From a virus: a stretch of DNA of 51,630 nt. The notes under the pieces were generated by a model that was not told the DNA's origin, did no database searches, and worked only from the letters and a program-made list of their open reading frames with translations. Location of the stretch: IMG/VR virus record IMGVR_UViG_3300024255_000035, positions 1-51,630 of that record. One strand, written 5' to 3'. A program made the translations under genes and the position numbers. The first letter of the stretch is position 1. Every line of letters starts with the position of its first letter. Positions 21,401-26,470 of the stretch are shown piece after piece.

Positions 21401-23061
21401 ACAAATCGAAACCAGCCAGAATCTTGTATAATTTGTTCTGCAACCATAAGACCGAATCGAGTACCATTAGCTCTATCGGTTTTTTCACCGTAAAATAATT
21501 CGCCGCCTTGAATAGAGTCTAAATTGCCAGAAGTTAAAACTGAACCTGGAAGTAAATCTGTAACTCTTAATTTTTGAAACATTGCTGGAGAATATGATAC
21601 TATTTCTCCGGTTGGTTTAATAGTTAAACCTGTAAAGTTACCTTGAGTATGCCCAATTTTTAATCCATTGGTCGAATCATACATAAAGTCTGAATCGCCG
21701 CCGAGTGTTTTGTCTGCATTAACAAATGGAACTGTACCAGGAGCAAGTGACGTACCTGGCGCATTAAATTCTAGTCTATTGACTCTAAGAAAATCAACAT
21801 CACCAGAATCTGCTCTAAAGTATTTAAAATATGCTGAGTCAGCTTGTAAATCTTTATTATAAAAAAGTCTATTTGTTGTCCAATAATTTTCGTATTGTGT
21901 TCCAGCAGCACCGGCTTGCCAAGTAATAGTTGCACCTACTGGTCCACCTACTGTAATGCCTGCTCCTGATGCCCATGCTGAGTCAGCAGCATTATCAGCC
22001 ACAACAATGTTTTTATCTACGATCGTAACTGTTTCAGATTGAATTGATGTTGTCGTACCTTGCACATTAAGATTACCAACAATATTAACATCACCTGCAA
22101 CATCACCAAACGGAAATGGATCGATGTTAATTGTAGCTGGACCGCGATATTCTGGACTATGCGCAATACCAAAACTATGATATAAAGAATGACCGCTATC
22201 CACATCAAGTTGACTAATATATGCATTTGTTATTTTTGCAGAGTCAGCATCAAATTGGCCAATATAACCGCTATCAGCATCTATTCTTGAAATATAAGCA
22301 CTATCGACATCTAACTGACTAATATATGCAGAGTCAACCATTAGTCTTGAGATATATGCAGAGTCAGCATCAAATTGGCCAATATAACCGCTATCAGCAT
22401 CTATTCTTGAAATATAAGCACTATCAACATCAAGTTGAGAAATGTACGCACTATCGCCTTTTAATCTAGAAATAAATGCAGAGTCAACATCAAGTTGACT
22501 AATATAACCACTATCAACATCAAGTCTTGAGATATATGCACTATCAACATCGAGTTGAGAAATGTATGCAGAATCAACCATCAAGCGACTAATATAACCA
22601 CTATCAACATCAAGTTTTATAATATGTGCTGAGTCACCAGTGAGTCTTGAGATATAGCCAGAATCTACATCTAACTTCCACATGAATGCTGAGTCACCAG
22701 TGAGTCTTGAGATATAGCCAGAATCTACATTAAGTTGGCTAATAAATGCTGAGTCTGCTTTAAGTCCGTGTGTATATAAGAAATCAATGGCACGTTCTGA
22801 GTCAAGAAGTAAAAATTTATCGCCAATCGCAACTCCAGGATTTCCTGCAGCTTGCATAAGAGTCATGAATTTTTCACCACCTACCGCAGCTACTCTACTT
22901 GCCATTTGAGGAACTACAAGCGAATCGACTGCTGGACCTACACCAACGAATAATGTTCCGCCTGCTACACTGTCATAATATGAATATGCAAGCTCGCCTA
23001 ATGCTAAACTTGAAGGGGTGGCTAATTGGCCTGATCTCTTAATCTGGATTATAGATGCCAT
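9412..23061 (-). CDS. Giant modular tail fibre protein, 4549 aa
   Basis: One uninterrupted 13.65-kb gene. The N-terminus 'MASIIQIKRSGQLATPSSLA' followed by 'LGELAYSYYDSVAGGTLFVG' is the fibre-attachment start seen in T4-like marine phages. Next come 10-residue repeats (about residues 102-285) and shaft modules of the type 'FDVRGDFQVDG' / 'LDIHGDVNID' / 'LDVNGSLNVQ'. Three segments resemble the YadA head, with 'SVAIG' or 'AFG' units about every 14 residues (about 815-990, 1175-1365, 2515-3005). Sixteen 9-residue 'ADSDYIKSI' repeats lie near 3400-3545, and four copies of an about 75-residue 'F.ATSGQT.F.G.D...VF.NGI.L' module near 3970-4425. The C-terminal domain ends 'GLVYYNVANGWLFTEK'. A late promoter lies 41 bases upstream. 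It is most likely a trimeric long fibre for host attachment. Asp-Ser is strongly enriched throughout. Confidence 0.85.
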   Translation of the reverse strand: MASIIQIKRSGQLATPSSLALGELAYSYYDSVAGGTLFVGVGPAVDSLVVPQMASRVAAVGGEKFMTLMQAAGNPGVAIGDKFLLLDSERAIDFLYTHGLKADSAFISQLNVDSGYISRLTGDSAFMWKLDVDSGYISRLTGDSAHIIKLDVDSGYISRLMVDSAYISQLDVDSAYISRLDVDSGYISQLDVDSAFISRLKGDSAYISQLDVDSAYISRIDADSGYIGQFDADSAYISRLMVDSAYISQLDVDSAYISRIDADSGYIGQFDADSAKITNAYISQLDVDSGHSLYHSFGIAHSPEYRGPATINIDPFPFGDVAGDVNIVGNLNVQGTTTSIQSETVTIVDKNIVVADNAADSAWASGAGITVGGPVGATITWQAGAAGTQYENYWTTNRLFYNKDLQADSAYFKYFRADSGDVDFLRVNRLEFNAPGTSLAPGTVPFVNADKTLGGDSDFMYDSTNGLKIGHTQGNFTGLTIKPTGEIVSYSPAMFQKLRVTDLLPGSVLTSGNLDSIQGGELFYGEKTDRANGTRFGLMVAEQIIQDSGWFRFVVDKNTGVVDAAGVRLGSYASKPGLRTIDPNSIYYPDSAQLREFYGLTVTTNGDSTEFAGRKYSLTSTLPINYFKSDLHKDSGRDLRRFPGDGTSANDSDVSVLIRAISLEDSSLFEVHKDGSINFTGELLQNGVPFTGGGLFTATATDDAYFAPRDFSATYPYGGFGRIAVGTDKPKSRFEVHGGPFQVKGPLAGSSQTFDASYNDKVSGEISMANDLVINYGDPTLSALADSDKGSRFSFVPGKASTRGGYFTNHNDFAWGALGQFSAAFGRNVKASGQGSFATGDSSQAGGISSIAMGFKNKITGLYSVGIGASNSDGGDRNILLGAGNTAMGDDTFILGKNNVVSNGGFQQVFIGLDNKSAGGNFNFLIGQNNRAQSNAGYAFGVEDSVGGALSFAIGSYNKVGGGDAFAFGRENIVSGQSSYAFGMNGHIASTANKSINFQMVATAPTYGAGADLLNNPNRTIPGVVVDDNLMAIQGGNVSIGRESDMFNPAVDGAGNLFVGGNILYGGTFMQWNPDGGAPIAGNAFVDNGKFIIQETPRNIGVQKTTPNTEFDVRGDFQVDGLKTLTYSATDSAIFDSAGVFPGNEYDNMFMYSSRAGLIRAGEILLAEHQNSDLGITSIGMGQEPYARGFSSISLGSKNKVGQRTSKGDILFRASTYGLTSQGKYSVAIGKDNQIITDQNMFLGEGNVQDSSSTGTKLYAFGIDNKFGLANTSTGATNKSFAIGDGNILDNAGDNNYLIGKDNKLDGTGVENNLIFGKDNSFINNTNTDNIVIGAGWKDSHTAGVNAQYGGTAVGGTATNTMFIGGNTFIPTGLSNGIVIMKPETFNDAGTSILDSNLVNKGLNNTNIMIGKTAKTPHNNAAKYVSGFNPNYTLDIHGDVNIDSGATLYIGNVNIKDFIKGTEPIVVITTTSFTTPVSTFPAADTFTINTTNASVTASTIYSGNSGNGGHKLAAGGAMATAGGAGSGLAIKFVNIETDNTSGTASSFNYNSTDDNIYFVAAVDANTFNLFTDRACTTAPDMSSEPNIFVPATGTYEVVTVAALVSNFTISASGTKTEVILPVGGVHGLTVGDAVRFQGVSITSPAGIIDAITFFTGPDNGSGSITDTNKFELFHDQALTQPVTTTDYSGTFDTSLAIYAQVVPTVQATPSADLNILGKLTVADSATVEGSVHFRQSVSGSVFTIGDNPGTGERMSFDSFVVRPTGGLIPILENHLDSAYVQARVSIDNFWALKDGDQLINFQADASLAADIPQGNAVTIARNDVTVSDASYKDNIDGIDYKKFSLDVLGKARIDLPNYQVAGASLGNRPAEDNASLQAAIDHKSPIITTSAQGTQVAWPTQDYIATIVTNDYVKDRMNIDSSVIASVIDSGYLKTVISPNYILHNANDSSHWRRSADGHTLYFGGVGFNTDTQVAIGADSAPIDHPGSRLYVKGDVRVDSGFSAGGHSLIEGHTITPDDTFIFNFIDNQDPTIDHADSYIVSRDHLTLDNTSGTSALSLLLGSVAGVNDHLPLGDSSITITPIPGPPLDDSHIVVSFRPGTWSAGDSDHSFQHGTGSAALGVQTGDFVVTGTNTIELRLASLPQWGTGSPRLNSSSVTDLRIDNRGLHQVGTPNLSALRLQDSDNSSPSKILSYVKNGLTRVYINGVELESNGEKWEEVSNSLIHIFDSTANTRLKLNDVIRVEARSKKNDASLTVRGPLTIGAGFQLENPAITLSGNLNITSSKSATGEDSGSAQANTQFTFNDSAIFKTGFTVDGKIAKIQNGGLLFGGTRRADSDYRVINGGLLWDNTNKTMTAGESAEFYFGPYYPSSYDSALGFNLVNPYVGRSFDSNLMRVIDSTYIGERLITPWNRIGPAGGNQQIYYDEEGSVIVGQANTIHPNDGTTRFAVDSGNVLFLSSNVATIGQHPKAGVVPLSKTGTQIGAGSRLMWIPEYGAFRAGEVDGTNVTWDSNEVGFQSQGIGYNTLATDYSTAIGYDANAGNVSYVGIAKGPLHTTASVSVGHTVTNPGQFSVGLGKDITNSNKQKSVSIGLEITNTGRTGTGITLDGGIAIGKDLTTGVGVVIGKEITGDPGNHNDYFKNTAIGNKLTNNSRNAVVIGYNLVSAQGGLNIGRDNTTGVQQNSVIIGKNSQAGNNAVAIGSTATAGQSGTSIGQNTSTGQSGVSIGYNVTSGQNGIGIGLSSSATGQGSISIGKNQTISGKNAVAFGTGNSSGEGSYIYGKNNSPSRTSFVAGRSNIVGIDQSFVIGDQNKSISKSSRVYGSENETINSVQNVYGHRNKNIKVASNVYGNDNKNFYNVNVYGNANTGLGISGNNSSQGGFIFGASNILNKNGNIYGSSNTVTEGGDAYGRANTITDFGYAFGHSNTVDDEGFAYGHGNIIDGTSAKAYGFGELNQATLGGIGFGKETVAANGGITLGTEVHATALGSVAIGTKIQVTGENSIGIGLDQNIETVTANNTMSIMGGAVAIGKVAAGATFGLDVQDRANFTNYLNVGPLSKPLYQYIQQDVANQAWIRANANATYVQSHINTAHYRTSMPASQYFYNTAGSGYLHTTAPRVGINTATPGYNLDVNGSLNVQSLYWQGDRILDSNQGNQVYLTHQVAQFFIGPDSATHFFDSDYIFARQQNYGFNQFETYQGVINADYINALVDADRFLDSAEAIALIATETSNYAFQKNVSQKASEPSNLFRMGVRTNYDPAYTMNIKGIVNIVDGDLQVDGDIKIKQPNGSFVKLETESPLVQTFGGTVYLPAATGSRSGIGIDHNSPGSLYAINVGTDIVGGGLKDGINVAAGMSYYIDGQDIFTSVLDSSFVNIRVQKEDLTAAGKLDSAHFKFIIDSDYITSIADSDYVKSIADSDYVKSIADSDYIKFVADSDYIKFVADSDYVKSIADSDYIKLIADSDYIKGIADSDYIKSIADSDYIKGIADSDYVKSIADSDYIKGIADSDYIKSIADSDYVKSIVDSDYIKFVADSAYVKGIVDSAHVDLITGIGSRSVDFGPHQISFKSVGASAGSLPNPVTYPGMTAVTTSDNKARISKGGSWTAIPLENTNVTFNTILPGGDKLYDLGSPTAAWKDLYISGSTIHLGGLRLKDSGGVFLTTDSLGVATALNLSGANTGELSEGSNLYYTNARVDSNILSQGWNYTDAKVDSNVTGKDLDMGTNKILYSNVYSNLADLPSASSYHGMFAHVHGTGKAYFAHAGSWVDLASGADITTAINNLIDGAPAAMDTLNEFATALGNDANFSTTITALIGSKLDSDKAVTLIDSAYVQARVVPQGIDSSAVIGMVDSAYVQARVSFASIDSDYVQARQTISTFDSGEVLQLIDSDYILARSSAGVTTLGALADVNVPSPTNGQALVYDTATSKWIAGAASGGGSADSATIIALIDSDYISARVTVSGGGGVVTSEYSNFRFTATSNQTTFSGSDVAGNTLAVTATGIQVFLNGIHLLKDIDYTVSGTTSVVLTTGANAGDDLVITNISSGSAGNYIIAGQANFKDYKYRATAGQTAFTGNDLNSQSLSLTANNHQVFINGIRLNRTEDYSVDSATNTVTLLLGAADSDDVIIQTLTTGSVGAVLGAAVTSSVDSAVAALVDAAPATLNTLNELAAALGDDANYATTTATALGTKLDNTSSITSLADVHTTAPTEGQILIWDNGNSYWAPGVLPAGTDSAAVTGMIDSAYVAARASGGTFTNAVNFANYYYIADSGQTVFSGNDANGAALAIDTANYQVFNNGIRLVSGVDYTVNAAANSLTLNGFTADSGDDLVINTLSQTVTTSHIVVGDTFMNTFKFIATSGQTSFTGTDANSKTLGIDSSNFNVFQNGIKLMDSDDFTSNPITNTITLTTGASTSDEITITTIENKASNVTVDAAALAGLVDSAYIAARTPASTAPNAWIEVTTTPLTLTGGQRLIVDTSTAKTVNLPATATLGDEVRIIDGTGQAATNAITIGRNGHKIEGGDSDLTIDVNRAAFGLVYYNVANGWLFTEK
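9795..11150 (-). repeat. Four tandem-like copies of a fibre module (coding)
   Basis: Within the giant fibre gene, four copies of a module of about 75 residues start near 11147, 10895, 10280 and 10010. Each has the pattern Y/F-x-F/Y-x-A-T/D-S/A-G-Q-T-x-F-x-G-x-D, then VF-x-NGI-x-L, then D-D/E-x-x-I-x-T. Copies 1-2 and 3-4 are paired, with a different fibre segment between the pairs, which suggests duplication of a two-module unit. Confidence 0.75.
12431..12872 (-). repeat. 27-bp coding tandem repeat (about 16 copies)
   Basis: About sixteen consecutive 9-codon units encode variants of ADSDYIKSI (also ADSDYVKSI, ADSDYIKGI and ADSDYIKFV). Units are near identical in DNA and show higher-order alternation of SI and GI forms, pointing to repeated slippage or unequal recombination. 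They lie inside the giant fibre gene and keep the frame. The heptad-like spacing of I/V suggests an alpha-helical or beta-roll rod. Confidence 0.9.
14040..15515 (-). repeat. YadA-head-like beta-roll repeats (coding)
   Basis: Consecutive units of about 14 residues with a conserved S/AIG step (for example AVAIGSTATAGQSGTSIGQN) run through this part of the giant fibre gene. Later units change to 'NVYGN', 'AYGRANT' and 'AFGHSNT' forms. This is the pattern of the left-handed beta-roll head of trimeric autotransporter adhesins such as YadA. Confidence 0.7.
18960..19545 (-). repeat. Second YadA-head-like segment (coding)
   Basis: Units such as SISLGSKNKVG, SVAIGKDNQI, MFLGEGNV, SFAIGDGNIL, YLIGKDNKL and LIFGKDNSF recur at about 14-16 residue steps within the giant fibre gene. 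They are less regular than the segment at 14040-15515. Confidence 0.6.
20090..20615 (-). repeat. First YadA-head-like segment (coding)
   Basis: Units such as AAFGRNVKASGQGSFATG, SIAMGFKNKI, SVGIGASN, FLIGQNN, YAFGVEDSV, FAIGSYNKV, FAFGREN and YAFGMNG recur at about 14-16 residue steps in the giant fibre gene. The pattern is the same as in the two later segments. Confidence 0.6.
22195..22757 (-). repeat. 30-bp coding tandem repeat (about 18 copies)
   Basis: About eighteen 10-codon units encode DSAYISRLDV or variants (DSGYISQLDV, DSAFISRLKG, DSGYIGQFDA) near the N-terminus of the giant fibre. An exact 69-bp direct repeat occurs at 22237-22305 and 22357-22425 (offset 120 bp). A further run of about 44 bp recurs at 22627-22670 and 22687-22730. 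These mark recent in-frame duplications. Confidence 0.9.
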
Positions 23062-23101
23062 GAAATAAACAACCTATCTAAATGCTTTTATTATTTAATC
23101 T

Positions 23102-23109
23102 TATTTATA
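23102..23109 (-). promoter_or_regulatory. T4-type late promoter (TATAAATA)
   Basis: TATAAATA on the minus strand, 41 bases before the ATG of the giant fibre gene at 23061, in the 76-base gap after the small 72-residue gene. Confidence 0.75.
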
Positions 23110-23137
23110 TGTTTTTAGAAGGTATCTCCACCATCTA

Positions 23138-23356
23138 TTATTTGCCCTTGATTAAATGTTTTACAGCTGTCCACAATTCTGTTTCAGCATCAAATGCAAT
23201 CATTGTTCCGCCTGGAATTTGTCCTGCCGGGGCAATCGCAGTATCGCTCACATCTCTAAGACTGTTTCTAATTTTAATTTCTTTAATAGCTGGAAGCGGG
23301 GTTCCAACTTTAATGTTTTTAACGATGGTACGATTTGATGTTATTTTAATTGCCAT
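23138..23356 (-). CDS. Small phage structural/tail-associated protein, 72 aa
   Basis: The protein starts 'MAIKITSNRTIVKNIKVGTP' and ends with 'GGTMIAFDAETELWTAVKHL'. The 'GGTMIAFDAETELWTA' phrase is the kind of 'property over a payload' motif common in phage fibre and fibre-attachment proteins. Its ATG is 9 bases after the stop of the 129-residue gene, so both are likely read from the promoter at 23781-23788. Small proteins of this shape are found just ahead of fibre genes in T4-like marine phages. The function is not known. The complementary strand is also open here, but lacks context. Confidence 0.7.
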   Translation of the reverse strand: MAIKITSNRTIVKNIKVGTPLPAIKEIKIRNSLRDVSDTAIAPAGQIPGGTMIAFDAETELWTAVKHLIKGK

Positions 23357-23365
23357 ATCGTTACC

Positions 23366-23755
23366 TTACGTTGTTACTTGAGGTGATAGCGTTAACTTAC
23401 CTTCAAGTATTCTTTCAACCACGCCTAAACCAGTATTGCTATCTGTTCCTTCTAACTCTACATCATATACATATCGCCCAGCTTTCATGCGGGTTGTTTG
23501 TATATTAGTTAATGATATTTGTAAAAGATTTTCTTGATTAGCTGGATTATAAGCAGTACATGAAAATAGTTCAGCTGAATCAGTGGAGTTATAACTCTTT
23601 TTGATTTTTCCACGCATAATGTAATAAGATCCAAATGACCCTGCATCAGAGTCCCAATTAATCAGGAGTTTTCTGCTACCATCTGGATTAAACAACTCAA
23701 GTTGAATTACGACATCGGCTCCCTGATCAATATTTAAGTCTTCATAATGTGCCAT
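23366..23755 (-). CDS. Virion structural protein, beta-sandwich type, 129 aa
   Basis: The N-terminus 'HYEDLNIDQGADVVIQLEL' is followed by 'NPDGSRKLLINW', a polar middle part, 'MKAGRYVYDVELEGTDS' and the end 'VERILEGKLTLSPQVTT'. This layout (IDQGAD, later 'aGrYvYDve' and 'V.RilEG..t.sP.Vt') is that of a small structural protein frequently found next to fibre genes in T4-like marine phages. It resembles fibre-docking (BppU-like) N-terminal domains. It is probably co-transcribed with the 72-residue gene. A late promoter lies 26 bases upstream. The assignment to the virion is from family pattern and context. Confidence 0.75.
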   Translation of the reverse strand: MAHYEDLNIDQGADVVIQLELFNPDGSRKLLINWDSDAGSFGSYYIMRGKIKKSYNSTDSAELFSCTAYNPANQENLLQISLTNIQTTRMKAGRYVYDVELEGTDSNTGLGVVERILEGKLTLSPQVTT

Positions 23756-23780
23756 CCTCGACCCTCGTTTTAGTTTATAC

Positions 23781-23788
23781 TATTTATA
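23781..23788 (-). promoter_or_regulatory. T4-type late promoter (TATAAATA)
   Basis: The minus strand reads TATAAATA 26 bases before the ATG at 23755. It separates the modification cassette upstream from the fibre block downstream. Confidence 0.75.
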
Positions 23789-23842
23789 ATATAAAAACAG
23801 ATTGCGCGTCATCTATATTCATAAATTAAATCTTAATATTGC

Positions 23843-23850
23843 TATTTATA
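23843..23850 (-). promoter_or_regulatory. Second TATAAATA in the same intergenic gap
   Basis: A second TATAAATA on the minus strand lies in the 157-base gap between the oxygenase gene (stop at 23913) and the 129-residue structural gene. It is 88 bases before the ATG at 23755. The gap holds no credible gene. The tandem promoters may give strong late expression of the fibre block. Confidence 0.55.
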
Positions 23851-23912
23851 CTATTTACATTTATAGCAAATTGTTGTATAATAAAGAGTAATCTTTAAAC
23901 GGAGGGTAGTAC

Positions 23913-24479
23913 CTAATTATTACTAAGAAATATATCAACTGGAACAGCTAATCTAAGATTAGCCTGATAAGTTTTTACCAAATGATATACATATCCAGGC
24001 ATGATTATTACATCACCGGTATGAGGAGTATATTCGATAGGGTTAAACATTTCAGCTGTTTTTCCGAAATATCCTCGATTAGCATTTACTCTTGGATCAT
24101 ATGCTACTAATTCTCCGCCCTTATCTATTTCATCAGCAAGTACATAAAACACTGCAGCAAACTGAGCTCCTGAATGATTATGAATATTCATAGAGTATCC
24201 CTTTTGAGATCCTGTTAACCATGAACTAAAACTATGAGATATATCATTTAAATTACTATCAAATACTTCTTTAAAAAATTCCGTATATTTTTCTATAGCC
24301 AAATCTTTTAACAATGGAATTTTATCTGTGAGCGAACCACTATCGTATTCAGCTTGTGGTTTCATAATACTTGCATTAAGTAAAATCTCTTGAACTAATT
24401 CTTCGCATTGATTTAAAGTAATTTGAGTTTTAAATATTGGAGTTGACCAACAATCATTAATACCCAATTTCAACATCAT
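23913..24479 (-). CDS. 2-oxoglutarate/Fe(II) oxygenase-like protein, 188 aa
   Basis: The C-terminal half has the double-stranded beta-helix pattern of the phage 2OG-Fe(II) oxygenase family. It shows 'MNIHNHSGAQFAAVFYVL' (H100, H102), 'GGELVAYDPR' (121-130), 'GDVIIMPGYVYHLVKTY' (distal H166) and 'LRLAVPVDI' (R176, the likely 2-oxoglutarate contact). The first ligand motif is H-x-H rather than the textbook H-x-D, as in the TIGR02466-type family. Such enzymes hydroxylate peptide side chains or small molecules; the substrate here is unknown. The ATG at 24479 (a second ATG follows at 24476) lies inside the upstream gene (23-base overlap), with AAAGG ahead of it. It is the last gene of the cassette and a paralogue of the gene at 26471-27082. 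Confidence 0.75.
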   Translation of the reverse strand: MMLKLGINDCWSTPIFKTQITLNQCEELVQEILLNASIMKPQAEYDSGSLTDKIPLLKDLAIEKYTEFFKEVFDSNLNDISHSFSSWLTGSQKGYSMNIHNHSGAQFAAVFYVLADEIDKGGELVAYDPRVNANRGYFGKTAEMFNPIEYTPHTGDVIIMPGYVYHLVKTYQANLRLAVPVDIFLSNN

Positions 24480-24861
24480 AATATCCTTTTATATCACTAA
24501 CCATGCCATGAATTATCATCAATGGCCAATCTATATTGTTAAGTATTCTATCGTATATTTCTTTACTACTATCATATGTTTGAAAATACGGATCGTTTCC
24601 AGCTAAAAGCATTGGATCATTTAATAGATCATAAAAGTCTTCGTTAAAATCTTTACTAATCCAATGTGCATAACATATTGCTACAACATAACTCTTAGCT
24701 GGATATAGCCATTCATCTACTTTTTCATTAAAGTGTCGAATAGCATTTTTAATAATAACCTCTTGATTATCATCAAAAACTATTTTTACTTTATTCAAAT
24801 CATCTGAATGATTTTTATTTAATCTATGGTAAACTTCTTGTTTAACTTGCCATTCTTTCAT
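24457..24861 (-). CDS. Unrecognised cassette protein, 134 aa
   Basis: I do not recognise this protein. It is acidic, probably mostly alpha-helical, and has no signal peptide, membrane segment or metal motif. Notable phrases are 'EWLYPAKSYVVAICYAHWIS' (about 50-69) and 'FYDLLNDPMLLAGNDPYF' (about 76-93). It overlaps the upstream radical SAM gene by 20 bases and the downstream oxygenase gene by 23, so it is translated with them. It may be an accessory or binding protein for one of the neighbouring enzymes; that is only inference from position. Confidence 0.6.
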   Translation of the reverse strand: MKEWQVKQEVYHRLNKNHSDDLNKVKIVFDDNQEVIIKNAIRHFNEKVDEWLYPAKSYVVAICYAHWISKDFNEDFYDLLNDPMLLAGNDPYFQTYDSSKEIYDRILNNIDWPLMIIHGMVSDIKGYYDVEIGY

Positions 24862-25750
24862 GATACCAATCCAATAATCCTCTATATCCGTTACAGCTAT
24901 TATCTAAATCTTTGACATATCGATAATGCTCTGTTAAGCAGTTTCCAAAGTACGTGCAGGACGCACATATAGGACTTATCATTTCTTCTTTTTCTTTATT
25001 TGTCCAATCAATGTATTGTTCCCAAGAATCCAATTCAAGAAAGAATTCTTTATCCTCTTCATCAAATTCCAAGACCCCAAACTTGCCATTAGGTGTGATA
25101 TATACGTGATCATCTGAAAATGCATTATATCTTCCTTTCGTTGATTCTATAATTCTATCTTCATTTACAAATTCAAACTTCATAGTGTCTTTTAACTTAA
25201 GCCACTTTATAACAAAATCTTCAAAGTCTTTGTGCGTCACATTATGGGCATTTGCTTGATTAATTGAATATGGTTTAATCTCAACAGACGTAATTGACGA
25301 ACACATATTTAACATGTTAATCATTTCAGATACATCTTTTTCTAGCACCTTTGGAGATGCTAAAACTAAAACCGCAATAGGTACTGTACTCATTAACATA
25401 TTTTGAAATACAAGTTCAGACTTTTCTCTTGCTTCAAAATCATATGATACAGAAAGATACACATCATCATCAAAGAAACCTGGATGCATCATAGAATAAT
25501 TTGTGTTGATGCTAATTTCACCTAAATAATATTTTCTTATAATATCTTTAATGCCATAAAAATACGACTTTTTCATTGCACCAACTTCACCACCATATAG
25601 GTCAATATGTTCTATATCTGGTACTTGAGATAGCAACTCATCTAATTTATCAAATGAAATTTGTTTTTGATCTCCAAGTTGCTTAGTAGATAGGTAACAA
25701 AAGTCGCATCTAAAATTACAAAAATATGAAGGATTAATCGATACGATCAT
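24842..25750 (-). CDS. Radical SAM protein with SPASM-like C-terminus, 302 aa
   Basis: The radical SAM motif CNFRCDFC (C11, C15, C18, the CX3CX2C that binds the catalytic 4Fe-4S cluster) is at the very N-terminus. It is followed by 'IEHIDLYGGEVGAM' (the GGE-type SAM-binding motif). The C-terminus has 'CASCTYFGNC' (C262, C265, C271) and C286, a reduced SPASM or twitch-like auxiliary cluster site. Together they resemble peptide-modifying radical SAM/SPASM enzymes. The start overlaps the stop of the 234-residue gene (ATGA), and the end overlaps the 134-residue gene. The substrate is not evident. The lack of one or two of the usual SPASM cysteines suggests a single auxiliary cluster. Confidence 0.8.
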   Translation of the reverse strand: MIVSINPSYFCNFRCDFCYLSTKQLGDQKQISFDKLDELLSQVPDIEHIDLYGGEVGAMKKSYFYGIKDIIRKYYLGEISINTNYSMMHPGFFDDDVYLSVSYDFEAREKSELVFQNMLMSTVPIAVLVLASPKVLEKDVSEMINMLNMCSSITSVEIKPYSINQANAHNVTHKDFEDFVIKWLKLKDTMKFEFVNEDRIIESTKGRYNAFSDDHVYITPNGKFGVLEFDEEDKEFFLELDSWEQYIDWTNKEKEEMISPICASCTYFGNCLTEHYRYVKDLDNSCNGYRGLLDWYHERMAS

Positions 25751-26451
25751 TTTGTAGACCTAGGTAATTTTTTAAATTTATTTAGTAACTCCGCTAAACT
25801 TTTTTTATTGAATATTAAATATATTATTCTATTTTTTAGATTGGTTAAATTAAATTTAAAATAGATATCATCTTTATTAGTAAACATATTGATTTCTAAA
25901 AAATAATAACGAGGATACTTTCTTAAATACATATTATTTATGTCTTCAGCTTCGGCATCAACATCTACAACAGTCCTAGTCTCTATAGTTTTTAATTGAT
26001 TACCATCCTCATGCCAAACTATAGTATTATTAGCGATTGAATTTTTCTTTGTGACTTTACAACCTATAATATGCTCGACTTCATTTTCTATAACTTTTAA
26101 TTCATTCTTACAAGGAGAGGCTAATGTAACATAAAAATGATCGCCCATTCTATCTTCGTGTCCTTCACAACAACTCATAGTAAAATAATTTTTATTAATT
26201 AAACACTCTATAAAAGGCCATACACCATCTTCTATCTGCGACCTAAATTTAGGATTTATAGGACTAACGGATATAGCAACCACACCATCTTCATATAATC
26301 CATCACAGTTAATTCTTCCATCGAAATTCATTCTATTTGGCGCACGAGTCAAAGCATAGCTTTTAGGACTTTCTTCCGAAATTTTAATTTTAATTTCTTC
26401 TGAAGGATTTTCAATATTCTGATAATATGGGGCTAAGAAATCTAGTTTCAT
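25747..26451 (-). CDS. Unrecognised cassette protein, 234 aa
   Basis: I do not recognise this protein. The middle contains 'FTMSCCEGHEDRMGDHFYVTLA' (about 93-114), with two adjacent Cys and three His that could bind metal. The C-terminal part is basic ('NLKNRIIYLIFNKKSLAELL'). No secretion signal or membrane segment is seen. The ATG follows the 2OG-oxygenase-like gene by 19 bases, and the stop overlaps the start of the next radical SAM gene (ATGA). Position makes it part of the modification operon. A role as partner or metal-binding protein is possible but not shown. Confidence 0.6.
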   Translation of the reverse strand: MKLDFLAPYYQNIENPSEEIKIKISEESPKSYALTRAPNRMNFDGRINCDGLYEDGVVAISVSPINPKFRSQIEDGVWPFIECLINKNYFTMSCCEGHEDRMGDHFYVTLASPCKNELKVIENEVEHIIGCKVTKKNSIANNTIVWHEDGNQLKTIETRTVVDVDAEAEDINNMYLRKYPRYYFLEINMFTNKDDIYFKFNLTNLKNRIIYLIFNKKSLAELLNKFKKLPRSTK

Positions 26452-26470
26452 AAAAGTTTAAAACCGATCA

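Noticed and set aside
23082-23381. Plus-strand open frame of 99 codons opposite the small 72-residue gene
   Set aside because: The minus-strand frame has a ribosome-binding context, a late promoter upstream and a family-like sequence; the plus-strand frame has none.
23764-23912. Small gene or RNA in the 150-base gap
   Set aside because: Only two TATAAATA octamers and AT-rich sequence are seen; no open frame with a start signal or stable hairpin.
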